A stretch of DNA of 23,949 nt, taken from Verrucomicrobia bacterium UBA6015 (GTDB lineage Bacteria; Verrucomicrobiota; Kiritimatiellia; UBA8416). How positions within the stretch are numbered: position 1 is the stretch's first letter; each line of letters starts with the position of its first letter. The DNA is taken from contig DIZZ01000223.1 in assembly GCA_002428045.1 (NCBI GenBank), positions 3,521 to 27,469 of the forward strand, read 5' to 3'. A program made the position numbers and the translations under genes. The notes below the pieces were generated by a model. That model had not been told where the DNA came from. It saw only the letters and a program-made list of their open reading frames with translations, and did not search any database. Shown here piece by piece: positions 6,228 through 14,277 of this stretch.

Positions 6228-8066
6228 AACGCCGTCGAGTTCCAGGGCGCGGATTTCCTTGCGCCATTGTTCGCGAACCGTTTCGATCTCACCCCGGACA
6301 CCGCCTTGCGGAAGCAGGCTCCAGCGCGTGCAATTCACGAGCGCCTGGAGGACCTGATAGCGCCGCGTCTTCTCTACCGCGGGCGGAATATGATCATCGA
6401 TGACCGCCTTGATCTCGCTGATCGTCAAGCCATCCTTCCCGGTGATCTCGGCGGTCGCGATCAGATCCGACCGCACCTCGGCAAAGGCGGCCGCGTAGTA
6501 CCCCGCCACGGCCGGCTTCAGCAAGGCCGCCGCCGCGGTAAGGGTTGCGCAGTCCTCGCTCTTTCGGAAAACCGGTTTGATCATCCAGGCCACGAAATCA
6601 TCACGATCCTCGCCCTCCGGATCCAGAATCGGAATGATGAGGCTACCCGCGCGGCCCGGGCGCCGGATATCCGGCGAAAGCAGATGAATGCGCGCGGTAA
6701 TCAGCAGCCACGACGTCTTCCCGCGCAAGGCCGGATCCGACATCATGGCCTGCACCTTGCCCGTGAGCCGCCGTTCCGTGTCATGCGTGTCTTCGCCTAC
6801 CCCGCCGAACTGGGTGTCGGCTTCATCCACGAAGATCAGCGATTTATCCAGCGCCCCGATGATGCGGCGCAGGCGTTCAAAGAGCACATCCGTGCCGCCA
6901 TACCATTTGCTGCGGATATTCTTCAGCACCAGCACCACAATGCCCAGCTCACCGGCAACCGCCTCCAGCAGGAAACTCTTGCCACCACCGATCGGTCCGC
7001 CGATCACCGCGCCCGGCAAGGCACTTTTTCCAGTCGAACGGATCCGCGGGATGAATTCCGTTTTCATGAATTCCTTGAGCTGCCGGAACCCGACCACGTC
7101 GCGCAGCGTATGCTCGGGTTTCTTGAACTCCACGACATCCTCGCCCAACTGATCCTGGATGTAGGCTTCGACCTTGGCGATCACGTCGGTCGCCGACATT
7201 TTTGCGTTGGTGTGCGACGCATACCGTAACAACTGCAGCAGCGCATGCACGGAAAGGCCTGCCGTCATCTGAGCCAGTGCCTCCTGCGATTCCCAAAGCT
7301 TCAGCTTGTTATCGTCCGAAAGCTGCTTGTTGTACCAGCGGATCAGATGCGTGCGCTGCTCCTCATCCGGGGCACCCACCTCCACCCCCAGCACTTGTGG
7401 CAGTTGAACCACCTTGCTGTTGAGCAGACTCATCGACTCGGTCAGCAGCACCACGCTGTCTTTGGCGTTACCGAAGCCCGGATCCGAGAACCAGTCCCGG
7501 CAGATCGTCACCCGCTGCCGGTCGACATCGCTCATGCGGCCAATCTCCCCCTCCGGCAGCAGGAACTCAGCCCCCTCGATGATGATCATCAGATCTTCCC
7601 AGAGAAAGGGAACCCCGTCACGGCTCAGGCGGGAACAGAGGCACATCTGGCGCAGCAGTTCGAGCGCATAGGTGGGATTGCCCTGTGCTTTACGCAGGCA
7701 GTCCTCGAAACTGGAGTGGGGGTCCTGGCTGAGTTCGGCAATGCGTTGCCGGGTCCTGGCCAGCGCCAGATCAATCGCTTGCTGGTTCTCATCCTTGTGC
7801 AGCTTTCCCCAGGCATCCTTCATCTTTCGGGCATCGTCCCCGTTCATGAACCGGATCGGCCCGTTCAATTCATAAATGACCAGCAGGTTGCCCTTGACCG
7901 ACCATTGATTCACCAGCAGATCGACGAGCGGCACATAGTCTCCGTTTTCCTGGTTACTGCTGTAGAACAGGTCCGTGACATTACCGGTCAGCACCAGCGA
8001 GCGCGATTGTCCGGAATTGATGATGCGCCCCGCCTCCTTGACAAATGAGTAAACCAGATCTTTCAA
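6222..8066 (-). CDS. AAA+ ATPase with a degenerate N-terminal AAA-like module
   Basis: 614 residues, predicted cytosolic. The C-terminal module is a complete AAA+ unit: Walker A GGPIGGGKS (356-364), Walker B SLIFVDEAD (409-417), sensor-1 region LLITARI (454-460) and DIRRPGR (466-472) with arginine-finger candidates. The N-terminal half looks like a decayed AAA module: LVLTGNVTDLF (24-34) where a P-loop would be, LMIIIEGAEFL near 159-169 as a Walker B-like strand, and VVLLTESMSLLN near 205-216. This two-part plan resembles Ycf46-type ATPases. ATG 8066 overlaps the stop of the ABC ATPase gene as ATGA, so translation is coupled. As the last gene of an operon with a PspA-like protein it could remodel that polymer, as Vps4 does with ESCRT-III; this is inference. 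Confidence 0.85.
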   Translation of the reverse strand: MKDLVYSFVKEAGRIINSGQSRSLVLTGNVTDLFYSSNQENGDYVPLVDLLVNQWSVKGNLLVIYELNGPIRFMNGDDARKMKDAWGKLHKDENQQAIDLALARTRQRIAELSQDPHSSFEDCLRKAQGNPTYALELLRQMCLCSRLSRDGVPFLWEDLMIIIEGAEFLLPEGEIGRMSDVDRQRVTICRDWFSDPGFGNAKDSVVLLTESMSLLNSKVVQLPQVLGVEVGAPDEEQRTHLIRWYNKQLSDDNKLKLWESQEALAQMTAGLSVHALLQLLRYASHTNAKMSATDVIAKVEAYIQDQLGEDVVEFKKPEHTLRDVVGFRQLKEFMKTEFIPRIRSTGKSALPGAVIGGPIGGGKSFLLEAVAGELGIVVLVLKNIRSKWYGGTDVLFERLRRIIGALDKSLIFVDEADTQFGGVGEDTHDTERRLTGKVQAMMSDPALRGKTSWLLITARIHLLSPDIRRPGRAGSLIIPILDPEGEDRDDFVAWMIKPVFRKSEDCATLTAAAALLKPAVAGYYAAAFAEVRSDLIATAEITGKDGLTISEIKAVIDDHIPPAVEKTRRYQVLQALVNCTRWSLLPQGGVRGEIETVREQWRKEIRALELDGVR

Positions 8067-8992
8067 TGCGTAGCCCCTCCCTGCGCCTGATTGGCGAGTT
8101 GTATGTACTCCTTGGCTGACTGGCAGAAGGACGGATCAAAAACCGCATGCAGGATATCGTTTTTCTGTCCCCGGAATGAAAAGAAGTCACGTTCATCGTC
8201 GGGCGAGAAAATGGGGGCCGGTTGGTCGTAAACGATGGTTGCCCCCGGCGCACAGGGTTCGCCAGCTTCCTTCCAGTTCCAGTATTGCGATAACCCAAGC
8301 ACGCGATCGCTGACAAAAATGGCCTCGTTGATCTCGTGGGTCACGATCATGATCGTATAGGGCGGTTCGCGCCCCTCCCGCGTGGCGTCCATGTTCTGCG
8401 CATAAAGGCCGAGCAGAATACGCTGCAGCTCCTCCCGTGTGGCCTCATCCAAGGCACCGAACGGCTCGTCCAGCAACATAATCGCCGGCTTCATGACGAG
8501 GGCCTGTGCAATCGCCACCCGCTGACACATCCCCCCGGAGAGTTCCGGCGGGTATTTCTTCAAGGCGGTTCCCAGCTTCATCCGCTCCAGCATGTCCGCC
8601 GCCTCCGCCATGTGCTGCTTGCGCAGCGCGGACCACTCCCGGCGCTTGAAAAGGTGCCGCGAGGCGATGGTGGTCTGGTCGACCATCAGGCCGTATGCAA
8701 CATTCTCCTGGGCGGTTAGATGCGGAAATAACGAGTAGCGCTGATAGACAATGCCGCGGTCACGGCCCGGCGTATCAATGATCCGGGGCTGCTCCTTGTC
8801 CAGCATGGTTACATTCCCGCTGCACGGCGGGTGCGTCCCTACGATCGCCCGCAGCAGCGTCGATTTGCCGCACCCACTGGGCCCGACAAGGGCCACGATC
8901 TGCCCTCTTTTGATGTCCATATTCACATTGAACAGCACCCGGTTACTGCCGAACCAGTGCGAAAGCGCATTGACCTTCAGAATGGAGGACAT
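8063..8992 (-). CDS. ABC transporter ATP-binding protein, nitrate/sulfonate/taurine type
   Basis: 309 residues with all motifs: Walker A GPSGCGKST (37-45), Q-loop Gln84, signature LSGGM (151-155; the usual Q is M), Walker B IMLLDEP (171-177), D-loop GALD and switch His219. The overall pattern matches the SsuB/TauB/NrtD family. It exceeds the usual 250-260 residues: the 50-70 extra residues lie partly between the Q-loop and signature (SRHLFKRREWSALRKQ) and mainly at the C-terminus after GLSQYWNW, ending in LHAVFDPSFCQSAKEYIQLA. The additions may bind partner proteins of this operon. ATG 8992 lies four bases after the permease stop. Confidence 0.92.
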   Translation of the reverse strand: MSSILKVNALSHWFGSNRVLFNVNMDIKRGQIVALVGPSGCGKSTLLRAIVGTHPPCSGNVTMLDKEQPRIIDTPGRDRGIVYQRYSLFPHLTAQENVAYGLMVDQTTIASRHLFKRREWSALRKQHMAEAADMLERMKLGTALKKYPPELSGGMCQRVAIAQALVMKPAIMLLDEPFGALDEATREELQRILLGLYAQNMDATREGREPPYTIMIVTHEINEAIFVSDRVLGLSQYWNWKEAGEPCAPGATIVYDQPAPIFSPDDERDFFSFRGQKNDILHAVFDPSFCQSAKEYIQLANQAQGGATH

Positions 8993-8996
8993 GCCA

Positions 8997-9890
8997 TCAC
9001 CGCCTTTCTGCCTTGTACCAGGGGCAAGCCTTCCGTTGCAGCAGCTTGAGCCCGTAGGTGATTATGCCTGCATATACGGTCAACACCACAATCAGCGGGT
9101 ACACCGCTTCAAACCGGGTCGCCTTGGTCAGTACCCGGATACGGTATCCGAAGCCCTCCCCGGCCACGATCTGCTCTGCCGCAATCAGATAGACCAGTGC
9201 CGGTCCGATCATGAGCACAGCCAGATCAAGCACCTTGGGAAACACATAAGGAAAGATCGCTGTCGTGATGACTTCCGTATGGCTCGCCCCCAGGGTGTAC
9301 GCCTTGAACCGTAGCTCATCCGGAAATTCGCGGACGTACTGGGAGACCGTTAGCGTCACAATCGGCATGGAGCCGAACGTGATCATGGCCACATACATCT
9401 CGAAGTCGATGCCAGAGAGTTTGAAGAAGATCGGCATGGCCGCCGTCGGAATGATCCGGGACGCAAAATACATGACGGGCGAGACCGCCGCGTCGATCTT
9501 CAGAAAGCAGCCCATCAGAATCCCGACCAGCACACCGCCGACAAGGCCCATGGAAAGGCCGGCAAAAAGCCGGCCCAGCGTGGCCCGTGAGGCTTCCCAG
9601 AGAATGCGTCCTTTCAAAAAGCTGGCTTTCCGCGAAGCCGGTGCGCTCGCCATATCCGTTCCGGCCATTGCCGCCGCCAGCAGATCGGCACTATCATCCT
9701 GCGCGGCATTTGGCTGTACGCACAGAAAGACCACTCCCTGCCAAAGCTGACTCCAGGTGGGGATCGTGCGGTCCTGTGCGTTCTTCTGGTGCTGAACGTG
9801 CGAAAGATAGGTGTACGCGCCTAAAAGCAGAACCACGGCAAGGAGGGAGAAGATCAGCCCCGTCCGCTTCTCAATTTGCTTTCCGATCAT
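8997..9890 (-). CDS. ABC transporter permease, nitrate/sulfonate/taurine type
   Basis: 297 residues from the ATG at 9890; longer starts would overlap the solute-binding gene by about 90 bases, and this ATG has AGGGG eight bases upstream, overlapping the preceding TAG. One N-terminal membrane segment (LIFSLLAVVLLLGAYTYL) is followed by about 60 periplasmic residues and a core of five or more segments. The family coupling loop is present: RFKAYTLGASHTEVITTAIFP, equivalent to the EAA motif of SsuC/TauC. GEGFGYRI and the last segment VYPLIVVLTVYAGIITYGL also fit. The substrate cannot be read from the sequence. It partners with the ATPase at 8063-8992 and probably with one or more binding proteins of the operon. 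Confidence 0.9.
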   Translation of the reverse strand: MIGKQIEKRTGLIFSLLAVVLLLGAYTYLSHVQHQKNAQDRTIPTWSQLWQGVVFLCVQPNAAQDDSADLLAAAMAGTDMASAPASRKASFLKGRILWEASRATLGRLFAGLSMGLVGGVLVGILMGCFLKIDAAVSPVMYFASRIIPTAAMPIFFKLSGIDFEMYVAMITFGSMPIVTLTVSQYVREFPDELRFKAYTLGASHTEVITTAIFPYVFPKVLDLAVLMIGPALVYLIAAEQIVAGEGFGYRIRVLTKATRFEAVYPLIVVLTVYAGIITYGLKLLQRKACPWYKAERR

Positions 9891-9900
9891 ATCCAAGCCC

Positions 9901-10956
9901 CTATTTCCTGGTGGCCGCCTCAATATACTGCGGGTCAAAGCAGAGTTGTGCCGCCGCGTCATCACCAAAGACGATGTTCGGGCGTTTTCCCTCATCGACC
10001 AACGCCTTGCGGATCGTCCAGGGCAGAATATGGTCTTTCATCACCGCTGGCAGTTCAACCCCCTTAAACAGAGCCAGCCCCTTTTCCGGTGTGGAATAAA
10101 ACTGTGTCTCCTTGACGATAACGCGCATATCCTTGAGACCCAGGTTGGCGAAACGCTTGCCCATCGAGGTCAACGTCTTGTCCCTGGTGGCCTCATTGTC
10201 CATGAGCTTGCAGACCGTGTAATAGGTATCGACCAGCGCACAGGCGAAAGCCTTGCCACCCTCCTTGGCCAGCGACACACGCGAGGCCGTCACCATATCA
10301 ATGATATGTCCCTTGATCAGGCTGGAATCAAACAGCCGCTTGAGTTTCCCATTGGCCTTCAAGGTCTCCATCACCACCGGATTCCACGTCACGCCGGCGT
10401 CGATCTTGCCGCTCTGCAGCACCACCCCGACCTGGACCGGATCCAGGTTTTCAAATTTATAGTCCGCCGCGTTCTGGCCAAGCGCTTCCAGCCCTTTGTC
10501 AAAAGTATACTCCGAGACACTCGCCGCGAGCCCCCTGACCACCACGTTCTTCAGTGCCTCGACCGACGCGATTGACGGCTGCACCAAACAGGCGTCTGCC
10601 CCGGCACTCGTGGATGTCGGCAGGATCGCGACCGCCTTGCGTGTGACGCTGGGTGCCAGGCTGTCAATGTTCGTCAGGCAGGCAGCGTCCACGTTGCCGT
10701 TAACAAACAGCGTAATGCACGAGTCATAGTCTGTATCCTTGACCACGATATCGACGTTCCAGCGTTTCTCAATCGGCCCCATCCCGCCTTTGGTCCCGTC
10801 GATCAACCCGATATCGCACGCGGTCAGGAACGTCCCGCTCCATGAAGGATATTCGCTTACCGCGATCGTGAACGAAGGTACATCCGCCCCCATGGCCGAC
10901 ACGCCAGCCATCCAGAGTCCAACCATTCCTGCCATCACCACTGATTTCCTGATCAT
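9901..10956 (-). CDS. Periplasmic solute-binding protein, NMT1/TauA-like
   Basis: 351 residues. A signal peptide (MIRKSVVMAGMVGLWMAGVSAMGA) is followed by the beginning of a type II binding fold: FTIAVSEYPSWSGTFLTAC, then KRWNVDIVVKDTDYDSCITLF, VDAACLTNIDSLAP, and the second-lobe stretch QVGVVLQSGKIDAGVTWNP. The segment LFDSSLIKGHIIDMVTASR is shared, in modified form, with the two OmpA fusions of this operon, which suggests common descent. ATG 10956 has AGGAG eight bases upstream. The leader contains a hexamer array. The ligand is not predictable; 'taurine' or 'nitrate' would be guesses. Confidence 0.88.
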   Translation of the reverse strand: MIRKSVVMAGMVGLWMAGVSAMGADVPSFTIAVSEYPSWSGTFLTACDIGLIDGTKGGMGPIEKRWNVDIVVKDTDYDSCITLFVNGNVDAACLTNIDSLAPSVTRKAVAILPTSTSAGADACLVQPSIASVEALKNVVVRGLAASVSEYTFDKGLEALGQNAADYKFENLDPVQVGVVLQSGKIDAGVTWNPVVMETLKANGKLKRLFDSSLIKGHIIDMVTASRVSLAKEGGKAFACALVDTYYTVCKLMDNEATRDKTLTSMGKRFANLGLKDMRVIVKETQFYSTPEKGLALFKGVELPAVMKDHILPWTIRKALVDEGKRPNIVFGDDAAAQLCFDPQYIEAATRK

Positions 10957-10973
10957 TTGATTTCTCCTTTTAT

Positions 10974-11021
10974 CGTATTCCTATTCCTAATCCTAATCGT
11001 AATCCTAATCCTAATCCTAAT
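10974..11021 (+). repeat. Solo hexamer array inside the operon
   Basis: Eight hexamers without a gap: CGTATT, CCTATT, CCTAAT, CCTAAT, CGTAAT and three CCTAAT. They are the same units as those framing the four-helix-bundle gene at 2721-3128, but here no such gene is present and the array has one orientation. It lies between the PspA-like stop (11058) and the solute-binding start (10956) and would be transcribed in the operon mRNA as ATTAGG/ATTACG repeats. It may be a scar or a target of the cassette. Confidence 0.85.
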
Positions 11022-11057
11022 CGAGCTCCTACCGCCCACTCGCATCCCTAACCGCCA

Positions 11058-11867
11058 TTACTCCGGCAGCGCATCCTTCTGTGCGTTCTTGACCGGTACT
11101 GCTTCCACCGGCTTTTCTTTCTCGCCGAAGATATCATCCATGAATGCTGACTCCGCCTCCATGCCGCCAGCCATCTCGATGAATTCGGCCTCCTGTCTGG
11201 CCGTGTCCGTCCCCGCCAGGCGCGAGGTCACCTGCGATTCTGCCCTGGCCTGCGCCACCGACTCGCGCAGACGCCGCAGGTCATCGGCCGTGCCGTCATT
11301 GGCAATGCCAGCAATCGCCTCGCTGGCTGCGCGTGTCTCCCGGGCCATGGCCACATCGGCCACGCTGCGTTCGCGCTCATCAACAAACGTCTCGAGTTCA
11401 CGATGCAGTGACTGGAGTTGGATCTCGTAGCCCTTCGCGTCTTTTTCCGTCTGCGCAACATCCTGTTCCAGGCTATCCTTGCGCTGATTGAGCAATTCCA
11501 GCGAGCTGCTGAAATCCTGATAGGCCTTCATGCATTTGACGAATTCCGCATCCGACTGAGATTCCTCACGGCTCTTGCCCTTGGCCAGTTTGGCCGCCAT
11601 TGCCTTGGCTCCGTTCATCAACCGTTTTTTCTTTTCGATCTCGTCGTTGGTATTTTTCAGCTCGGACCGTTTCCGTTCCACATTGCGAATCAGCCCGGCC
11701 ACGGCATTGCGCACTTGCAGGATGGATGCTCGCTTCTTTTCGATCAACTCATCAAAGCGGGCCCGTACCACATGCGGATTCTCGTTCAGCCCCTTGGTGC
11801 TGCTATCAATCTGCCCCGTCAGCATGTGACCAATCGCCCGCAATAACCGCCTCACTGCATTGAACAT
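11058..11867 (-). CDS. PspA/IM30-like coiled-coil protein
   Basis: 269 residues. The plan is that of the PspA/Vipp1 family, which forms ESCRT-III-like polymers on the inner membrane: an N-terminal amphipathic helix (MFNAVRRLLRAIGHMLTGQI), then a long helical hairpin with charged heptads, from about residue 35 (VRARFDELIEKKRASILQVRN) to about 215, including NAVAGLIRNVERKRSEL and a second arm around ELLNQRKDSLEQDVAQTEK. The tail is rich in acid residues and ends in FMDDIFGEKEKP and a Pro/Ala stretch, longer than in E. coli PspA (222 residues). No signal peptide: it should act on the cytosolic face. The ribosome site GGGGAG precedes ATG 11867, and the gap to the preceding gene is 18 bases. Remote family assignment; a generic coiled coil is the alternative. 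Confidence 0.75.
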   Translation of the reverse strand: MFNAVRRLLRAIGHMLTGQIDSSTKGLNENPHVVRARFDELIEKKRASILQVRNAVAGLIRNVERKRSELKNTNDEIEKKKRLMNGAKAMAAKLAKGKSREESQSDAEFVKCMKAYQDFSSSLELLNQRKDSLEQDVAQTEKDAKGYEIQLQSLHRELETFVDERERSVADVAMARETRAASEAIAGIANDGTADDLRRLRESVAQARAESQVTSRLAGTDTARQEAEFIEMAGGMEAESAFMDDIFGEKEKPVEAVPVKNAQKDALPE

Positions 11868-11885
11868 TACTCCCCCTGCCTTTCT

Positions 11886-12647
11886 CTATTTGTCTGCGTA
11901 TTGCAGATATTTCGCCTCATCCTGCACCGAGATACTTCCCCCGCGCAGCCCCATCAATTGTTGCTCCACTGCTTCGGCAAGTTTAAGGCGCGTGGTCAGC
12001 TCTTCGCGCAGCTCTGCCAGTTGGGTTCCGTCGCGCGAGCCAACCGCCGCCTTCTTGATACTGCCCAGCACCATCCCCAGATTCTCCAGACTCTTCTCCA
12101 CCTCATTAATGAGCAACTCCCGATGCTTGAGCAAATCCACCTTGATGCTTTCACGTTCCACCTGTTCCGCCGTTTGCCAGAGCGCCTGCGATTCCTTGAG
12201 ATAATCGACGCTCCGCTGAAACAGCTTATCCACATCGGAAACGATATCAAACGTATTAACCACCAGCGACTGGGTCTGCTCGCTCATCAACACCTTGGTG
12301 AGTGTCCGCAAATCCTTCAGCAGGTTTTCGGGGCGGGGATCGTCATCCTGGCGCAGCGCCAGGTCCAAGGCATCCAATTCCCGGTCTCTGCCCTTCTCCA
12401 CCGACTCGCGCCCCTCCGCGACCGCCTTTTCATAGTTCGCCGTCCAACCGAATAGCAGACGATTCAGATAAATCCCAGTCGACAGGAGGATCAGGATCAC
12501 ACTGGCGGCGGCCGCCCCCCCCGACTCCATGTTAACCGCCCAGGCCCCCATCCCGAGCGTGGTCCCCGTCAGAAACGGTGCCAGCGTGATCCAGTCCACC
12601 GGCCCCATCAGCAGTTTCTTGACGATCGACCTGTTATTCATTCTCAT
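11886..12647 (-). CDS. Membrane protein with two N-terminal segments and a long cytosolic coiled coil
   Basis: 253 residues from ATG 12647, which has AGGGA 12 bases upstream. A longer start, TTG 12674, would overlap the previous stop by four bases but lacks a ribosome site. Two hydrophobic segments (ITLAPFLTGTTLGMGAWAV and AAASVILILLSTGIYLNRLLF, about residues 20-70) are followed by roughly 170 helical residues with heptad character (for example AEQVERESIKVDLLKHRELLI and TRLKLAEAVEQQLMGL). No catalytic residue is visible. The gene lies immediately before the PspA-like gene; I infer a membrane anchor or receptor for the PspA-like polymer, by analogy with PspB/PspC, to which it has no visible similarity. 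Confidence 0.75.
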   Translation of the reverse strand: MRMNNRSIVKKLLMGPVDWITLAPFLTGTTLGMGAWAVNMESGGAAAASVILILLSTGIYLNRLLFGWTANYEKAVAEGRESVEKGRDRELDALDLALRQDDDPRPENLLKDLRTLTKVLMSEQTQSLVVNTFDIVSDVDKLFQRSVDYLKESQALWQTAEQVERESIKVDLLKHRELLINEVEKSLENLGMVLGSIKKAAVGSRDGTQLAELREELTTRLKLAEAVEQQLMGLRGGSISVQDEAKYLQYADK

Positions 12648-12670
12648 CCGTGCCCGGCATCCCTTCTCGC

Positions 12671-14245
12671 TCAATACGGCAACTGGCCCACCACAAATGA
12701 AACCGATTGGTCTTCCGCACTGTCGGATGCCCCGATCACCGCCAACGCCCTCAGTCGTTCCGGCGCGACGCCTTTGGCCTGCAGCATCTGAACGACGGCT
12801 TCGGCCCGCGCTTTCGCCAGGTTCAGCGCGTCCTGCGCCTCCCCGCCCGGCCGCACCCGACCCGTCACGCTCAGGTAATACTGAGGCCAGGAGTTAAGCG
12901 TATTGGCCAGGCTCGCCAGTTCATGTTCACTCTGGATACTGATCCGCGAGGTGCCCCGCCCGAACGTCACCGGCTCAACGCTCAGCGCCCCCACCGACAC
13001 CAGGCTCTCCCACTGCGCCTCCGTCAACGCCGCCAGCTTCGCCTCGACTCTGACCGTTTCATCGTTTGCCCCCATATCCATACCGCTGATGACGTTGAGC
13101 GCGCGACCCGGATGAAAATCAGCCGCCTTCATATCCTGCAACAGTTTGTTGAAATAGAGCCGGTTTGGCTGTCCGTTCAGCGGATCGCTCTCCAGCGCTC
13201 CGGTTTTAATCAGGACCCCGGTGATCTTGATGATAATGTCCTCGATGTTTTCCAGCGAATGGGCCTCTCCCTGCAGCCCGAAATGAGCGTAGTTCTCAAG
13301 CGTATTCTTCCACTCGATCCCCTTGACCATCTGCACCGCCTCGGTCCGGTCAATCTTATCTCCCGCCAATTGCGCATCGGCCATCACGACATCGACCATC
13401 CTGGCCTGATGGGCGTAGGCACTGCGGGCATACGTCTCCAGAACCGAACGGGCGGCATCATCATGGTCAATCAGGAACTCGCGCCGGGCCACGAGCACAT
13501 CGACGATATAGCCCCTTACCTTCGAGCTGTCGAGCAGCACCTGTGCATGACCGTCCTTTAGCGCCTTGGAGACATAAGGCTCCCACATGGCATAGGCCAG
13601 GCGCTTCTCGCCGCTGTCGGCGCGAAACATCTTGTAGACCGCCTCTACGCCATCCTTCTCAATACTCCATTTCCGTGGCGGCAGTTCCGGCAGGCTGAAG
13701 CTGGCGATCATGACCCGGGCCAGAAATTCGGAGGGCGAGTTCGGCGTCAGCACAATGCGTGCATCAGCCGCGTTCAGGGCACTGATCGCCGGTACGGCGC
13801 TCTTGAGCGCAACGATGGCATCGGCCCCCTTGGTCTCGTCAACCAGATAAACGATGGCGGCCGGAAATTCACCGAGCTGAGCGCCGCATTGAATGAATGA
13901 GTTGACGGGGAATACCGCCATGTCGACATCGCCCTTTTGCAACGCCTTGATGCGCTGCATATAGTCCGCCCCATCATCGGTCAGCGAGAGCCGGATGCCC
14001 TGTCTGGCGAGGCTTTCTGCCATTCCCGCCGAGCGCAGAATACAGTATCCGGAGAAGCTATCGAGCGCCACGCGGACCTCGAGCTTGTACTTGCCTTGCG
14101 AACTGGTCTGCAGCGCCAGGGCGTCGCGCTTCTGGTCCTGATACCGTGGCAGCACGAGGTACCGCACCGTTGCCGCGATCCCGCCGATGATGACCACCCA
14201 CAATAAAACGGCGACCAGCACACTTGTTGGTGTTCTTTCTGCCAT
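12671..14245 (-). CDS. Membrane-anchored solute-binding/OmpA-like fusion protein
   Basis: 524 residues from ATG 14245. The N-terminus has one uncleaved segment (VLVAVLLWVVIIGGIAATVRYLVL, residues 10-33) that anchors the protein with its body in the periplasm. Residues 60-300 form an NMT1-like binding domain: VALDSFSGYCILRSAG, VDMAVFPVNSFIQCGAQLG and LDSSKVRGYIVDVLVARREF, the last aligned with the binding protein at 9901-10956. A linker (about 300-420) precedes a C-terminal OmpA-like domain with ALNLAKARAEAVVQMLQAKGV. The usual GHxD motif is replaced by VTGRVRPGG, so binding to diaminopimelate in peptidoglycan may be weak or lost. Databases often label this architecture 'phosphate ABC transporter substrate-binding/OmpA family'; the phosphate label is not supported here. 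The gene begins 32 bases after the vWA stop. Confidence 0.85.
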   Translation of the reverse strand: MAERTPTSVLVAVLLWVVIIGGIAATVRYLVLPRYQDQKRDALALQTSSQGKYKLEVRVALDSFSGYCILRSAGMAESLARQGIRLSLTDDGADYMQRIKALQKGDVDMAVFPVNSFIQCGAQLGEFPAAIVYLVDETKGADAIVALKSAVPAISALNAADARIVLTPNSPSEFLARVMIASFSLPELPPRKWSIEKDGVEAVYKMFRADSGEKRLAYAMWEPYVSKALKDGHAQVLLDSSKVRGYIVDVLVARREFLIDHDDAARSVLETYARSAYAHQARMVDVVMADAQLAGDKIDRTEAVQMVKGIEWKNTLENYAHFGLQGEAHSLENIEDIIIKITGVLIKTGALESDPLNGQPNRLYFNKLLQDMKAADFHPGRALNVISGMDMGANDETVRVEAKLAALTEAQWESLVSVGALSVEPVTFGRGTSRISIQSEHELASLANTLNSWPQYYLSVTGRVRPGGEAQDALNLAKARAEAVVQMLQAKGVAPERLRALAVIGASDSAEDQSVSFVVGQLPY

Positions 14246-14277
14246 GCTTATACGCCCTGCATCCTTTCCTCGTCCCC

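Noticed and set aside
6120..7229. Long plus-strand open frame of 369 codons
   Set aside because: It is antisense to the AAA+ gene, whose Walker motifs are unmistakable, and its product is an Arg/His/Asp-rich shadow without domains.
7245..8048. Plus-strand open frame of 267 codons
   Set aside because: It is antisense to the N-terminal half of the AAA+ gene and has no recognisable family or ribosome site.
10957..11430. Plus-strand open frame whose start is a run of Ile/Leu/Val resembling membrane segments
   Set aside because: The hydrophobic run is a translation of the hexamer array, and the rest lies antisense to the well-supported PspA-like gene.
9901..14245. Naming the binding proteins as phosphate, taurine or nitrate transporters
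   Set aside because: The fold class is clear but ligand residues cannot be assigned, and the context is not that of a nutrient uptake operon.
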